From CALZBJ01 sp945619025 (lineage in GTDB: Bacteria; Pseudomonadota; Gammaproteobacteria; Cardiobacteriales; Wohlfahrtiimonadaceae), in the NCBI GenBank assembly GCA_945619025.1, contig CALZBJ010000008.1:7183-71182 (forward strand): a stretch of 64,000 nt of DNA, read 5' to 3'. Below, one piece after another: positions 1 to 9,656 of the stretch. A program made the translations under genes and the position numbers. Position 1 is the stretch's first letter. Each line of letters begins with the position of its first letter. The notes below the pieces were generated by a model that worked only from the letters and a program-made list of their open reading frames with translations, searched no databases and was not told the DNA's origin.

Positions 1-36
1 AGGTCGGGGCTTTTATTATTGCTAATTAATTGAATC

Positions 37-1443
37 TTACAGATTGTCAGAGGCGTAGAGCGCTAAGCGTGAACGTTCACCTTGTTGTAAGGTGATGTGC
101 GCGCTGTATTTCCAGCCTTGGAATTTCTCGACCACATAAGTTAAACCAGATGTGGTTTCGGTTAAGTACGGCGTATCGATCTGGCCGATATTTCCTAGAC
201 AGATCACTTTGGTATTTTCACCGGCACGCGTGATGAGCGTTTTCATCTGTTTTGAGGTGAGGTTTTGCGCCTCATCGATAATCACCCATTTATTTTGGAA
301 CGTCCGTCCGCGCATAAAGTTAAGCGATTTAATTTTGATGCGATGCGCTAAGAGATCATTCGTTGCGCCTTTGCTCCAATCATCTTTTTGATGATCGCCC
401 ATCAATACCTCAAGGTTATCCATGAGTGCGCCCATCCACGGTGCCATTTTTTCCTCTTCCGTACCGGGTAGGAATCCAATGTCTTCACCCACCGATACCG
501 TTGCTCGGGTCATGATGATTTGATCATATTTTTTCGTCTCTAAAACTTCATGCAGCCCCGCCGCTAGCGCCAGAAGGGTTTTCCCCGTTCCCGCTGCGCC
601 AAGGAGTGTGACGAAATCAATGTCCGGATCGAGCAGGATGTTAAGTGCAAAATTTTGCCCTTTGTTACGCGCTTTAATGCCCCACACGCCATTATCGTGA
701 TAATCGTGAAGCGGCTCAATAATCGCGGTGTCGCCCTCTTTATCGCGGACGATGTAATCCATATTATCGCTGCCAACAAAGAGCCCTTGCCCAACAATCC
801 AGTTTTTCACCTCATCAGCCTGCACTTTGTAAAAACTGCGGCCCTCTTCTTCGGTCCACGACTCTAAATTGGTATCAAACTGCTCCCAAAAATGAGTGTC
901 ATATTCGGAAAACCCTTTGTATAAAAGATTGGCATCATCGAGAATTTGGTCGTTAAAATAATCTTCCGCTTCAATGCCAACAATCGCTGCTTTAATGCGA
1001 AGATTAATGTCTTTTGAGACTAAAATCACCCGCTCAGGATATTGCTCTTCGAGCGACAAGGCTACTTGCAGAATAATATTATCATTCACCCCTTTTACAA
1101 GGCGCGACCCTTCAGGCGTCTCTTCAAGCGGACGAGTTTGGAAGAAAAGGCGACCGGTACAAAGTTTACAATCATCGTTTTGAATTTGCGGAACAATCGG
1201 CACGCCATCATTGAGATCACCATCAAAATTCTCAAGCATATCATTGATAAAACGGCTCGCTTGACGAGCATTTCGCGATGGTTCCGAGCGCCCTCCCTTA
1301 TTGCGGTCAAGCTCCTCTAACACAATCATGGGCAAGTAGATATCATGCTCATGGAAACGGAAAATCGATGTGGAATCATGCATTAAAACGTTAGTATCTA
1401 AAACAAAAATCTTTTTAGAACGATGGGGTTTTAGCGTTGTCAT
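37..1443 (-). CDS. PhoH-family ATPase with N-terminal PIN domain (PhoH2/YlaK type)
   Basis: 468 residues from the chosen start. The N-terminus is a PIN ribonuclease domain: VLDTNVLMHD supplies the first acidic residue (D16) and VLEELD (about 41-46) the second. The C-terminal half is a PhoH ATPase with Walker A GAAGTGKT near residues 280-287 and Walker B IIDEAQN near 385-390. PhoH2 proteins of this architecture are known as RNA helicase/RNases; the cellular role here is inferred. An ORF extends 13 codons further upstream, but the ATG at 1443 has GAGGAG about 11 bases before it and gives the usual N-terminus. It stands alone, with its stop 36 bases from the window edge; a fragment resembling the end of a terminator is visible at 1-15. 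Confidence 0.9.
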   Translation of the reverse strand: MTTLKPHRSKKIFVLDTNVLMHDSTSIFRFHEHDIYLPMIVLEELDRNKGGRSEPSRNARQASRFINDMLENFDGDLNDGVPIVPQIQNDDCKLCTGRLFFQTRPLEETPEGSRLVKGVNDNIILQVALSLEEQYPERVILVSKDINLRIKAAIVGIEAEDYFNDQILDDANLLYKGFSEYDTHFWEQFDTNLESWTEEEGRSFYKVQADEVKNWIVGQGLFVGSDNMDYIVRDKEGDTAIIEPLHDYHDNGVWGIKARNKGQNFALNILLDPDIDFVTLLGAAGTGKTLLALAAGLHEVLETKKYDQIIMTRATVSVGEDIGFLPGTEEEKMAPWMGALMDNLEVLMGDHQKDDWSKGATNDLLAHRIKIKSLNFMRGRTFQNKWVIIDEAQNLTSKQMKTLITRAGENTKVICLGNIGQIDTPYLTETTSGLTYVVEKFQGWKYSAHITLQQGERSRLALYASDNL

Positions 1444-1539
1444 ACTCTTGGTTTCTCCTCGTGTGAGTCGCTTGTTGATCACAATAAGCGGGAATAAATA
1501 TCAATTATTGGGCAAATCGAAGGGTTCTTTTTTAAGTAA

Positions 1540-1998
1540 TTAAAGGGCTTTTACCGCTTCCAATACCTCATTGGCGTGGCCCGGGACTTTCACCTTGCGC
1601 CACTCGTTTACAATCTCTCCGTCCGCCGTCAAAATAAAGGTGCTACGCTCAATTCCAAAGCCAATTTTACCGAACATATTTTTCTCTTTGATGACATCAA
1701 GCGCTCGGCATAAGGTCTCATCGGGATCGGAAATGAGAGGGAAATGAAGGGAGAACTTCTCCGCAAATTTTTGATGCGATTTAACACTATCGCGCGAAAC
1801 GCCAATCACCTCAACTCCGTGCATTGAAAACTCATTTAACAGCCCATTAAAATCCTGCACCTCGTTACTGCAACCAGGCGTATTATCTTTTGGGTAGAAA
1901 AAGAGCACAATGTGCTTTGCGTCGAGCGCGGAGAGGGTAAGAGAGTCGGTTTGTGTGGAGAACGATTGGCTCCAAACAGCAGAATCAATTTTGCTCAT
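1540..1998 (-). CDS. bcp: Peroxiredoxin, Bcp/PrxQ family
   Basis: 152 residues, normal for thioredoxin-dependent PrxQ peroxidases that reduce hydroperoxides in the cytoplasm. The peroxidatic cysteine is C43 in YPKDNTPGCSNE. The resolving cysteine that E. coli Bcp has five residues later is absent (position 48 is V). The only other cysteine is C97 in DETLCRALDV, the helix position used as the resolving site in another PrxQ subgroup, so I infer an atypical 2-Cys enzyme using C43/C97. It is divergent from dprA, with about 118 bases between the two start codons holding the promoters. Confidence 0.92.
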   Translation of the reverse strand: MSKIDSAVWSQSFSTQTDSLTLSALDAKHIVLFFYPKDNTPGCSNEVQDFNGLLNEFSMHGVEVIGVSRDSVKSHQKFAEKFSLHFPLISDPDETLCRALDVIKEKNMFGKIGFGIERSTFILTADGEIVNEWRKVKVPGHANEVLEAVKAL

Positions 1999-2116
1999 AA
2001 TAGTTAACTCTTTGATTTTATTTAAATTTATATCTATCCTAATAATCTATTTGATTGATTGGATCGATAATGTACGAAATTCTTCTCTTACCTATAGTTA
2101 TAGCAGGTATTCTCTT

Positions 2117-3304
2117 ATGATTAAAGATTGGCTCACACTCTATTTTACCCCGCAGATCGGGATTCGCCGATTTCACCATCTTTTACAATCCTTTACGGAT
2201 ATTCATGAAATTTTAAGTGCCGATAATCAAGCATGGCAAGCGATCGGAATTCCGCAAAGTGCGCAATCTCGCCGTGATGATCCTAAAATTGCGCGCGAAG
2301 TGGAGATAAGTCTTGCATGGCTAAACGCGTCACCCCTTCATCATATTATTACGCTCGATCATGCGCTCTATCCGCCGCTGTTAAAGACGCTTCCCGATGC
2401 CCCGCCGCTGCTCTTTATTAAAGGAAATCCCACCATTTTAAGTGAACCGCAACTCTCAATTGTGGGAACGCGCCATCCGACGGAAGAGGGGAAACGCCAT
2501 AGTCACGCCTTTGCGAGAGAACTCTCCATGCGCGGATTTGTCATCACAAGTGGTCTTGCCATGGGCGTTGATGGTGAGGCACATCGCGCAGTGGTTGAAG
2601 CGAATAATCGAACGATCGGGGTATTAGGCACAGGGCTTGAATCGATCTATCCTAAACGTCATCAATCGCTCAGTGAATCAATGATTGATCGAGGCGGCGC
2701 CCTTGTGAGTGAATTTCCCCTTGGAACACCGCCAAAAGCCACCAATTTCCCCCGTCGAAATCGGATTATTGCAGGATTAAGCCTGGGAACGCTCGTGGTT
2801 GAAGCAGCAAAGCGCTCAGGATCGCTGATTACTGCACGGCTTGCCCTTGAGTATAATCGTGAAGTATTTGCCATTCCCGGATCGATTCATAATCCGCATG
2901 CCAAAGGCACCCATCAACTCATTCGGGACGGCGCAACGCTAACAGAATCGGTCGCAGATATTTTGCGGGAACTGAGCGGGTGGTATGATCCCACGCTTGA
3001 GTCGAAATCTAAATCCAGATCTGTTGAATCCATACCTAACATTGAGCCTAATTCGCGACAAAAACCGGCACCATCATTGATTAATAGTTCGATTAGTGCA
3101 CCTCCAAATGCACCCCTAAATGCCCCGAGTGATCCCACTGAACGAAAACTCTTTGAGACACTGCAAACTCCGCTTACTATCGATGAACTTGTCGAGCGTT
3201 TAGAACTTGATACCTCTACTTTAATGACCACCCTCCTGACATTAGAGCTTGAAGGGTTTGTGACCAATATCGGTTCAGGCCGTTATCAACAAACAATCGG
3301 CTAG
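2117..3304 (+). CDS. dprA: DNA-processing protein DprA (Smf)
   Basis: 395 residues from ATG 2117. DprA binds incoming single-stranded DNA during natural transformation and loads RecA. The N-terminal SAM-like region is followed by the Rossmann domain with SIVGTRHPT, SGLAMGVDGEAH, GVLGTGLESIYP, NFPRRNRIIAGLS and GSLITARLALE. After a low-complexity S/P/A-rich linker comes a C-terminal winged helix (about 335-395). The reading frame is open back to 1910, but that extension lies over the 5' end of bcp on the other strand and does not look like DprA, so the ATG giving MIKDWLTLYFTP is preferred. Its presence is consistent with transformation ability but does not prove it. Confidence 0.93.
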   Translation: MIKDWLTLYFTPQIGIRRFHHLLQSFTDIHEILSADNQAWQAIGIPQSAQSRRDDPKIAREVEISLAWLNASPLHHIITLDHALYPPLLKTLPDAPPLLFIKGNPTILSEPQLSIVGTRHPTEEGKRHSHAFARELSMRGFVITSGLAMGVDGEAHRAVVEANNRTIGVLGTGLESIYPKRHQSLSESMIDRGGALVSEFPLGTPPKATNFPRRNRIIAGLSLGTLVVEAAKRSGSLITARLALEYNREVFAIPGSIHNPHAKGTHQLIRDGATLTESVADILRELSGWYDPTLESKSKSRSVESIPNIEPNSRQKPAPSLINSSISAPPNAPLNAPSDPTERKLFETLQTPLTIDELVERLELDTSTLMTTLLTLELEGFVTNIGSGRYQQTIG

Positions 3305-3336
3305 ATGCTAGATGATTATTCGTTGAGTTTGCCCAT

Positions 3337-5319
3337 TTAACTCATAAAATTGAGCCTGCTAACCGGTTTTTGATCCGGCTCATTTTTTAGACGCAGCGCC
3401 ATCGGAAGCGTTAATTTGGCCGTGAGCGCAATAAGATAGATAAGCGCCCGCGTTTCAGATGTGGCGACTTCGTGCCGATAGATCTCATCAAACCATGTGC
3501 TTAACTGGTTGCGATTAGCGAGATTGAGTGTACTAAAAAAAGAGATCATCTCCGAAAATGCCTTCAATGCCTCCTGATTGGGCGATTCAAGTGGCGTTGC
3601 AGGATGGTTTTCAAGCGCAAGACTTTCTGCAAGTTCCGTTAAAAATCGTGTGCTAAAGGTGTGAGGCTTCCCACTTCCAAGTAACATTTCAAAAAAGAAG
3701 ACCACCGCTGACTTTTCATCAAAGAGCGTCTTTTCATTAAGCTCAAAGGCAAGCCCATCTTCATGGCGATCTACATCGATTCGATGCAGCATTTCATCGA
3801 GATAACACCCCATCGCAACGGAAAGGCGAGAGTGCCTGCGATTGAGCCGACGTAATACCTTAAGTTTCTCATCAAAAGCCTCGCGATCGGCCTCGTGGAG
3901 CTCGCGGATCGGATCGACGCTTTTAATTAATAGCACCGCCTTATCAAATTTGGGAAGCGCCACAACTTCATCGAGAGTCTGACTCAATTCATCAAATAAT
4001 GTCGCCGGAAGCGCACTTTTTAGATACTCAAGTTGCGCTTTAACAATGAGACGCTGATCACTTAAAAAGAGCTGATAAACCGCAATTACGCCCCCTTGCA
4101 AGCGATCATATTCAATGGGTTTTCCTAAAAGCGCATCAAACCCGCGCGAACGTTTCCGCCCATGCAGTTTCGTATTAGCATACCGCCCATGAGCGCTCAC
4201 AAGCTCGTCACTCTCTTCGGAAAAATCATGATAATAGTATCGATTCATCGCAATGAGCTCCGCATCCGTTGGGAGCTCAAACTCGGGATCAATCGCTCGA
4301 ATCCGCGCAATAATGGGTGGATGAGTATCAAAGCGCCCGGGCGTTTCCAGATCTTGATAATCAGTTAAATAAAAATGAGAAAATTCGTGATAGACCGATT
4401 CCGAGCGCATCGCAAGACTTTCATCATCCACCTCTAAAAAAGCAATCTTTTTTAATACATCCACAATGGCATCGCTTCGCGTCAATCGCACCGATTCTGC
4501 ATCGGCTAAAAACTCTCTCTTACGCGAAATCGCCGATTTTAACAGACGCGCAATAATCGCTCCCATCGAACCAATCCAGAGCACAATCATCGAGATAAAA
4601 AAGAGCGGGAAATACCAAATACTGAACGAGCCTGCACTCTTCCCTTTTTGAAATTCCGGCGCATAGCCAAGGCAAAGACGATCGAGATAAAAGGGGTAAA
4701 TATCGGTAATGGAATGAAAGAGATCGCGCCCGTAAAGATATACACATTGCAGCCCATAGAGCCAAATCACAAGTTTAAAATTGAGCAGGCAATCTTTATG
4801 GAGAATATGGCTCATTTCGTGCCCAACCAGCGCCCGCAGTTCCTCGCGAGATAGCCTCGTGATTGCCCCTTCGGTTACCGCGATCCCCACATCTTCCTCA
4901 CTTGAGGCCACCGCAAGCGCGTTAATATCCATCGAATTAATAAGATAGGTTTTCGGCGTTTTAAGATTGGCAGCGAGCGCCATCTCTTCGGTCACCTGAT
5001 GAAACCGGCGCAACAATTCATTGTGTTGAAGCCCGTGTACGCGCACTGCGCCCAGCATCTCCATCACTGACGGAACGCCCACTTTAAGCGCATGATATTT
5101 TGAATAGACCATGCCAAAAATAAAGAGCATCGAAGCGGTAAAAATCAATAAAAAGTAGCCGACATAATGAGGATCGGCTTGTTTCGGAGAAAAGAAAAAG
5201 ATCCCCGCCGTCACCGTGACCGATAATAATAGCGAGATAAAGGCATACGAGAGCACAAAGAGCGCAATCAGGCGAAATGACGTCGCTTTTAGCTGAAATA
5301 TCCGTTCAAATTGCCCCAT
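3337..5319 (-). CDS. M48-family zinc metalloprotease, membrane-anchored, with long C-terminal extension
   Basis: 660 residues. Two hydrophobic segments near the N-terminus (about 18-40 and 52-72) and two more at about 185-200 and 235-255 flank an HtpX/Ste24-like catalytic core. The zinc motif HEMSH lies near residues 165-169 and the third-ligand region REFLADAESVRLTRS near 268-282. HtpX homologues end near 290-300 residues; here about 300 additional soluble, mostly helical residues follow. M48 proteases of this type act in quality control of membrane proteins, but the extension suggests a special substrate or partner. It is the last gene of a probable three-gene operon (78 bases after the hydrolase gene). 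It converges with dprA with only 32 bases between stops and no clear terminator. Confidence 0.85.
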   Translation of the reverse strand: MGQFERIFQLKATSFRLIALFVLSYAFISLLLSVTVTAGIFFFSPKQADPHYVGYFLLIFTASMLFIFGMVYSKYHALKVGVPSVMEMLGAVRVHGLQHNELLRRFHQVTEEMALAANLKTPKTYLINSMDINALAVASSEEDVGIAVTEGAITRLSREELRALVGHEMSHILHKDCLLNFKLVIWLYGLQCVYLYGRDLFHSITDIYPFYLDRLCLGYAPEFQKGKSAGSFSIWYFPLFFISMIVLWIGSMGAIIARLLKSAISRKREFLADAESVRLTRSDAIVDVLKKIAFLEVDDESLAMRSESVYHEFSHFYLTDYQDLETPGRFDTHPPIIARIRAIDPEFELPTDAELIAMNRYYYHDFSEESDELVSAHGRYANTKLHGRKRSRGFDALLGKPIEYDRLQGGVIAVYQLFLSDQRLIVKAQLEYLKSALPATLFDELSQTLDEVVALPKFDKAVLLIKSVDPIRELHEADREAFDEKLKVLRRLNRRHSRLSVAMGCYLDEMLHRIDVDRHEDGLAFELNEKTLFDEKSAVVFFFEMLLGSGKPHTFSTRFLTELAESLALENHPATPLESPNQEALKAFSEMISFFSTLNLANRNQLSTWFDEIYRHEVATSETRALIYLIALTAKLTLPMALRLKNEPDQKPVSRLNFMS

Positions 5320-5397
5320 AGCACCCTCTTTCTCATTTTTATACAGTGGTTGATAACCCGTTATTAATGAGGTTATTATCGCATAATTTATATAATC

Positions 5398-6144
5398 TTA
5401 TATGGTAAGCTCGCGTTTTCGCGTTAAAAAACGTTCTACCTCTTCAGCAAAGATCGTGGCGCGCCAAGTATTTGTCGCCGTAACATGGCTTGCATGAGGA
5501 AGCACCCACAGCGATGAGGTGGGAATCGCTTGATACATCGCAATAATATCCTCCATCGGCACCAAAGGATCGCGATCGCCCGAGACAATCATCACCGGAC
5601 ACTCGATCGTTTCAAGCGCTGAGAGACGATAATCATGATCGGTAGTATCGGGATTTAACGCATCACTCACCCGCGTAATCACCGTTTTCCACGCCTCATC
5701 CCCACCTTGCCCGCGATGAAGACGCGACAGATAGCGATCCACGCCCAAACTAATCCAATAATCGGGGTCGCTCATCGAGGTGGTACTGCGAAACGTTGCC
5801 ATATTTTTACGATAATTACAGCGATAGAGCACAAGCTTTTTAACGCGCTCCGGCCGATTCATCGTCACCCAAAGCGCCGTCGCACCGCCCATGCTCGATC
5901 CGCAAAAATGCGCACTCGTCACACCCTCTTTTTCCATCACCTCTAATACGGCGTGCCCGCATTCAGAAATGGAGAGTTTTTCGCCTTTTAATGCACTGCA
6001 GCCGTGGCCAGGCTGATCGATTGCAATCACTTTAAAGCGCTTTTCCCACGCCTTAATCTGCGGCAACCACTCTTCGTGACTCATGCCCCCTGAATGCAAA
6101 ACGATAAGCGGCTCACCCTCGCCAAATACTTCATAATAGATCAT
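5398..6144 (-). CDS. Alpha/beta-fold hydrolase
   Basis: 248 residues with the full alpha/beta-hydrolase layout: oxyanion loop VLHSGGMSHEEW (15-26), nucleophile elbow CGSSMGGA with S84, acid residue in IVSGDRDPLVP (D190 or D192) and histidine in LPHASHV (H217 or H220). No signal peptide, so cytoplasmic. The closest general class is 3-oxoadipate enol-lactonase/BioH-like hydrolases, but nothing in the neighbourhood supports a specific substrate. Its ATG overlaps the stop of the preceding gene in an ATGA, so the two are translationally coupled. Confidence 0.88.
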   Translation of the reverse strand: MIYYEVFGEGEPLIVLHSGGMSHEEWLPQIKAWEKRFKVIAIDQPGHGCSALKGEKLSISECGHAVLEVMEKEGVTSAHFCGSSMGGATALWVTMNRPERVKKLVLYRCNYRKNMATFRSTTSMSDPDYWISLGVDRYLSRLHRGQGGDEAWKTVITRVSDALNPDTTDHDYRLSALETIECPVMIVSGDRDPLVPMEDIIAMYQAIPTSSLWVLPHASHVTATNTWRATIFAEEVERFLTRKRELTI

Positions 6145-6902
6145 TCCTTACTCTCCTCTTCGGTAAACAGTGCTGTTAATTGTTTTTGTAAATCCAAACG
6201 CGTTAAACCCGCATGATAGCGCCCTTTTGGATCCACGACGAGAATTTGCGATCCCCCTCTAAAGAGCGAGGCAAAGGATTTTGAATGCCCAAATCCACCC
6301 TCCTCTTGAATGGCCGGCAGATATTTTGGCTCGATCCAATAGAGCTGATTCCGCAGCGCCTCAAAATGAGCTAAAATCGTCGATGATAATCCCATCGGCA
6401 TTTTACCGACCACTAACATGCGCCCAGTAAAGAGCCGTTTATCATCTTCAAGCAGCTCAAAAATGGTACTGAGATTGGCCATCTGCTCTTTTCGCTCAAG
6501 CACAATGAGCTGCCAATTGCCCAATCCTTGCGTTAGCGTGTATTGCTCGCCCTGATTAATCCATTCAAAATAGGGGAAGGATTCGCCGAGCTCAAGCGGA
6601 CTATCACCACTAAAGGGATAATGCCCATTTTCAAGATAATCAGCAATAAGTGAGAGCCGCGCAAACGCCTCCTCTTTTGAGATGCCCGACAGATCCGCTT
6701 TGGTATCAAGATGGCGCCATGAAAAGGGATCATTTACTTGAATGGTTAACGGACGGAGCCCCAACAGATGCTCAAATGCCTCAATCTCGGTATATACTTT
6801 CGATAGTGGCGAAATATAATGCCGGCGCACCCGCGTAAGAAGCGCATTTACCCGCTCTTTGGTGATCGGTTTTTTCTCAAGTTTTGTCAATTCATCCAAC
6901 AC
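6141..6902 (-). CDS. Uncharacterised 253-residue protein
   Basis: I do not recognise the family. The protein is soluble with no signal peptide or membrane segment. The N-terminal third is helical and basic (TKLEKKPITKERVNALLTR). The middle holds alternating hydrophobic strands (WQLIVLERK, GRMLVVGKMPMG) and a late segment reads GGSQILVVDPKGRYHAGL. It is the first gene of the operon with the hydrolase and the M48 protease, overlapping the hydrolase by four bases. That coupling argues for a shared pathway, which I cannot name. Confidence 0.7.
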   Translation of the reverse strand: MLDELTKLEKKPITKERVNALLTRVRRHYISPLSKVYTEIEAFEHLLGLRPLTIQVNDPFSWRHLDTKADLSGISKEEAFARLSLIADYLENGHYPFSGDSPLELGESFPYFEWINQGEQYTLTQGLGNWQLIVLERKEQMANLSTIFELLEDDKRLFTGRMLVVGKMPMGLSSTILAHFEALRNQLYWIEPKYLPAIQEEGGFGHSKSFASLFRGGSQILVVDPKGRYHAGLTRLDLQKQLTALFTEEESKE

Positions 6903-7075
6903 AGCGCGCTCCTAAATCCTGCCCAAATCCTATTTTTCTCGCCTATTATATAAATTTCCTGCAAAAGTTCCTATTTTCAGACGTTATTTCCTCAAATGAT
7001 CGGATCACCTAGACTGCTTAAAAATTAATCACTTCTAGTAAAACCGTTGCAAAATATGCCGATCGCCATGAGACC

Positions 7076-7084
7076 TGCTATAAT
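7076..7084 (+). promoter_or_regulatory. Extended -10 promoter for lptD
   Basis: TG at 7076-7077 followed by one base and a perfect TATAAT at 7079-7084, an extended -10 element. No good -35 lies at 17 bases, as expected for this promoter class. It is about 72 bases upstream of the lptD GTG. A sigma-E type promoter, as used in E. coli lptD, was not seen. Confidence 0.5.
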
Positions 7085-7156
7085 CGCACTGATATTATTG
7101 AAGCTAAATTATAATCACGTTAACGCCCACGGGCCCCTGTATAGATAGATCAATTC

Positions 7157-9433
7157 GTGCGTAGAAAACCCCTAGTCCTCCATACATTAATTGCACTCTC
7201 TATTGCGTCTGCGATGAGTCTTTCGCCGCTTTATGCTGCGCCAAAAAGTTGTAAAATCTCCCCCCTTGCAGATTATCTTCTCGATTCGCCCAATAATCTG
7301 CCAAAAGATGAGATGATTTTACTCTCCGATGATGGGGCGATTACCCCAACGGAAGGGGCGCTTTTTGGGAATGTCATCGTTCAGGAAAAGGAGGGGAATT
7401 TCTACTCCGACTCGCTCTTTTTAGATCGGGTTAATAATGTGATCTTTTCAAAAGATGACCCGATCTATTATGGCTCCGATGCCGTTGCGGTTCGCGGAGA
7501 AAACTTCAAACATTATCTTAATGATGAAATCACCGATCTCATCGGCGGCGAGTACTATTTAAGCGGTGATCGCCCGGCTCAAGGACGTGCTAAAACCATG
7601 CATCATGAGGCGCGCGAGGAACGCTCAGATCTTGAGGAAGCCACCTATTCAGCCTGTGAAGTGGATAACGAAACGTGGACCATTAAGAGTAAAAATCTCC
7701 GCATCAATCATGCCACAGGACGCGCCGTTGCCAAACACGCGTTTTTTGCGGTGCGTGGGCAATCGGTACTCTATTTCCCCTATCTCTCGTTCCCCATTGA
7801 TGGGCAGCGTCATAGCGGATTTTTATCGCCGAAAGTGCAATTTGATCGTAATAATGGGTTTACCTTTCGTCTCCCCTACTATTTCAATCTAGCGCCGAAT
7901 ATGGATGCAACGCTTGGCGTTGGGGTGATGAGTAAACGCGGCTTTATTTTTGATGGAGAACTGCGTTATCTAAATGAGTGGCAAAATTCGATTTTAAACC
8001 TTGAATACATTCCTGAAGATCGTCAGAAAAATGATGAAAAACGCTGGTCACTCTTCTTTAATCAAAATCTAACCTTTACCGATCGATTAAGCGGTGCGAT
8101 TCTCTATCAAAAGGTCTCTGATGATGATTATCTTAAAGATCTCGATGACACCATTGGCCTCTTATCGAAAACAAACTTAGAGCGTTACGCCTCTCTGACT
8201 TATAACGATGAGTATGTGAGCGCCTCGATTCGTTTCCAAGATTTCCAAATTATCGATAAAGAGGCGATTCGCCTGAAACCCTATTCACGCCTGCCGCAAA
8301 TTTCGGTGGCGAGCCATCAAACCTATGGCCTACTTGAATATGGGGTGAGTGCTGAATTTACTCGCTTTATCACCGAGCTTGGCAAGAATGATACCCGCGC
8401 AAAAGGGGGAGATCGATTTGATATTAAACCTTATGCACGTCTTAATTTAGAGAATTCATGGGGCTTTTTTAGACCTGAAATTGCCTTCCGCTATACTGAT
8501 TATTCGATCGACCATCGAAAAAATCCGCGCAATGATCCTGAAAGTTTCCATCGTTCGATGCCCATTTTTAGTGTCGATACCGGACTCTTTTTTGAACGTG
8601 ATTTAGAGCTTAAATCACTCTTTGGAGGCGGCGAATATGTGCAAACGTTAGAGCCTCGCCTCTTTTATCTCTATGTTCCCTACCGCACGCAATCACATAT
8701 CCCGATGTTTGATACATCGCTCTATAGCCCGAGCTATTCAGCACTCTTCAACTCGACCAACTTTACCGGCGCTGACCGTCAAAATGATGCAAATCAAGTC
8801 ACGACCGCGCTGACAACTCGCTTTATTAATGCCAATAGTGGCGTAGAAAAACTTCGACTATCTGCCGGGCAAATTCAATATTTTGAGAAAAATCGTATCC
8901 GCTTAGGCGATGATTTAAGTGAAGAAGAGGCCAATAAGAACCGCTCAGAATGGTTCATGGAGGGAGAATTTGAAGTGATTCCAAAACTCTATACCAATCT
9001 CACTTGGCAATGGTCTCCGAAAAAGAGTAAAACCACAAAAACCACCTTTGATCTACGCTATCAACCTGAGCAAGATAGAATCCTTAATCTCGGTTACCGC
9101 TATACCCGAAATGATGGCAATCCCGATAACACCATCAATCAAATTGATCTCTCTGGATTTTGGGAGCTCGATGAAAAATGGAGTCTCATTGGCCGATATA
9201 ATCATTCACTCAATAATAATCAAATGATCGATACCATGGCCGGTTTCCAATACGATACCTGTTGCGTGCGCGTCCAAGCGATTACTCGTTATTATCGAGA
9301 TACGCCTCAAGCGAAAGAGACCCAGTGGCGCTTTTATTTGATGTTTGACCTTAAAAACATGGGCAGTTTCGGCCAAAGTACTGATACTCTCCTGCAAGAT
9401 CATATTACCGGATATCGTTACCGCGGATTCTAA
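7157..9433 (+). CDS. lptD: LPS-assembly outer-membrane protein LptD
   Basis: 758 residues; the outer-membrane beta-barrel that, with LptE, inserts lipopolysaccharide into the outer leaflet. A signal peptide (about 1-28, ending LYAA) is followed by an OstA/LptA-like jellyroll domain (about 55-200), then a barrel rich in alternating aromatic strands up to the C-terminal aromatic residue (YRYRGF). The four cysteines that form the essential disulfides are all present: C32, C167 and the adjacent pair C702-C703 in DTCCVRVQ. The start is GTG at 7157 with only a weak ribosome site. surA and pdxA do not follow it as they do in E. coli. Confidence 0.96.
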   Translation: MRRKPLVLHTLIALSIASAMSLSPLYAAPKSCKISPLADYLLDSPNNLPKDEMILLSDDGAITPTEGALFGNVIVQEKEGNFYSDSLFLDRVNNVIFSKDDPIYYGSDAVAVRGENFKHYLNDEITDLIGGEYYLSGDRPAQGRAKTMHHEAREERSDLEEATYSACEVDNETWTIKSKNLRINHATGRAVAKHAFFAVRGQSVLYFPYLSFPIDGQRHSGFLSPKVQFDRNNGFTFRLPYYFNLAPNMDATLGVGVMSKRGFIFDGELRYLNEWQNSILNLEYIPEDRQKNDEKRWSLFFNQNLTFTDRLSGAILYQKVSDDDYLKDLDDTIGLLSKTNLERYASLTYNDEYVSASIRFQDFQIIDKEAIRLKPYSRLPQISVASHQTYGLLEYGVSAEFTRFITELGKNDTRAKGGDRFDIKPYARLNLENSWGFFRPEIAFRYTDYSIDHRKNPRNDPESFHRSMPIFSVDTGLFFERDLELKSLFGGGEYVQTLEPRLFYLYVPYRTQSHIPMFDTSLYSPSYSALFNSTNFTGADRQNDANQVTTALTTRFINANSGVEKLRLSAGQIQYFEKNRIRLGDDLSEEEANKNRSEWFMEGEFEVIPKLYTNLTWQWSPKKSKTTKTTFDLRYQPEQDRILNLGYRYTRNDGNPDNTINQIDLSGFWELDEKWSLIGRYNHSLNNNQMIDTMAGFQYDTCCVRVQAITRYYRDTPQAKETQWRFYLMFDLKNMGSFGQSTDTLLQDHITGYRYRGF

Positions 9434-9656
9434 CCCGGCAACCCATCTCACACAATTAGATTCAACATTCAAATGGATAGATCGCATAATCTATCCCTTT
9501 TTTGCCATTAATCCTACTATTTTTAGCAAAAGTACTTGAATTATTCCTTAGAGTGATCTATATCTAAATAAGACGCTTGTGACAATTAAATCAATAATTA
9601 ATGCGTCATTATTTGAATAATAATAAACAAAAAAAACGATTATATCTGGAGGAAGC

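Noticed and set aside
1910..2116. N-terminal extension of DprA back to 1910
   Set aside because: It overlaps the 5' end of bcp on the other strand and does not resemble DprA; the ATG at 2117 begins the family sequence.
7047..7084. TTGCAA as a -35 for the lptD TATAAT
   Set aside because: The spacer is 26 bases, too long; the extended -10 reading is preferred.
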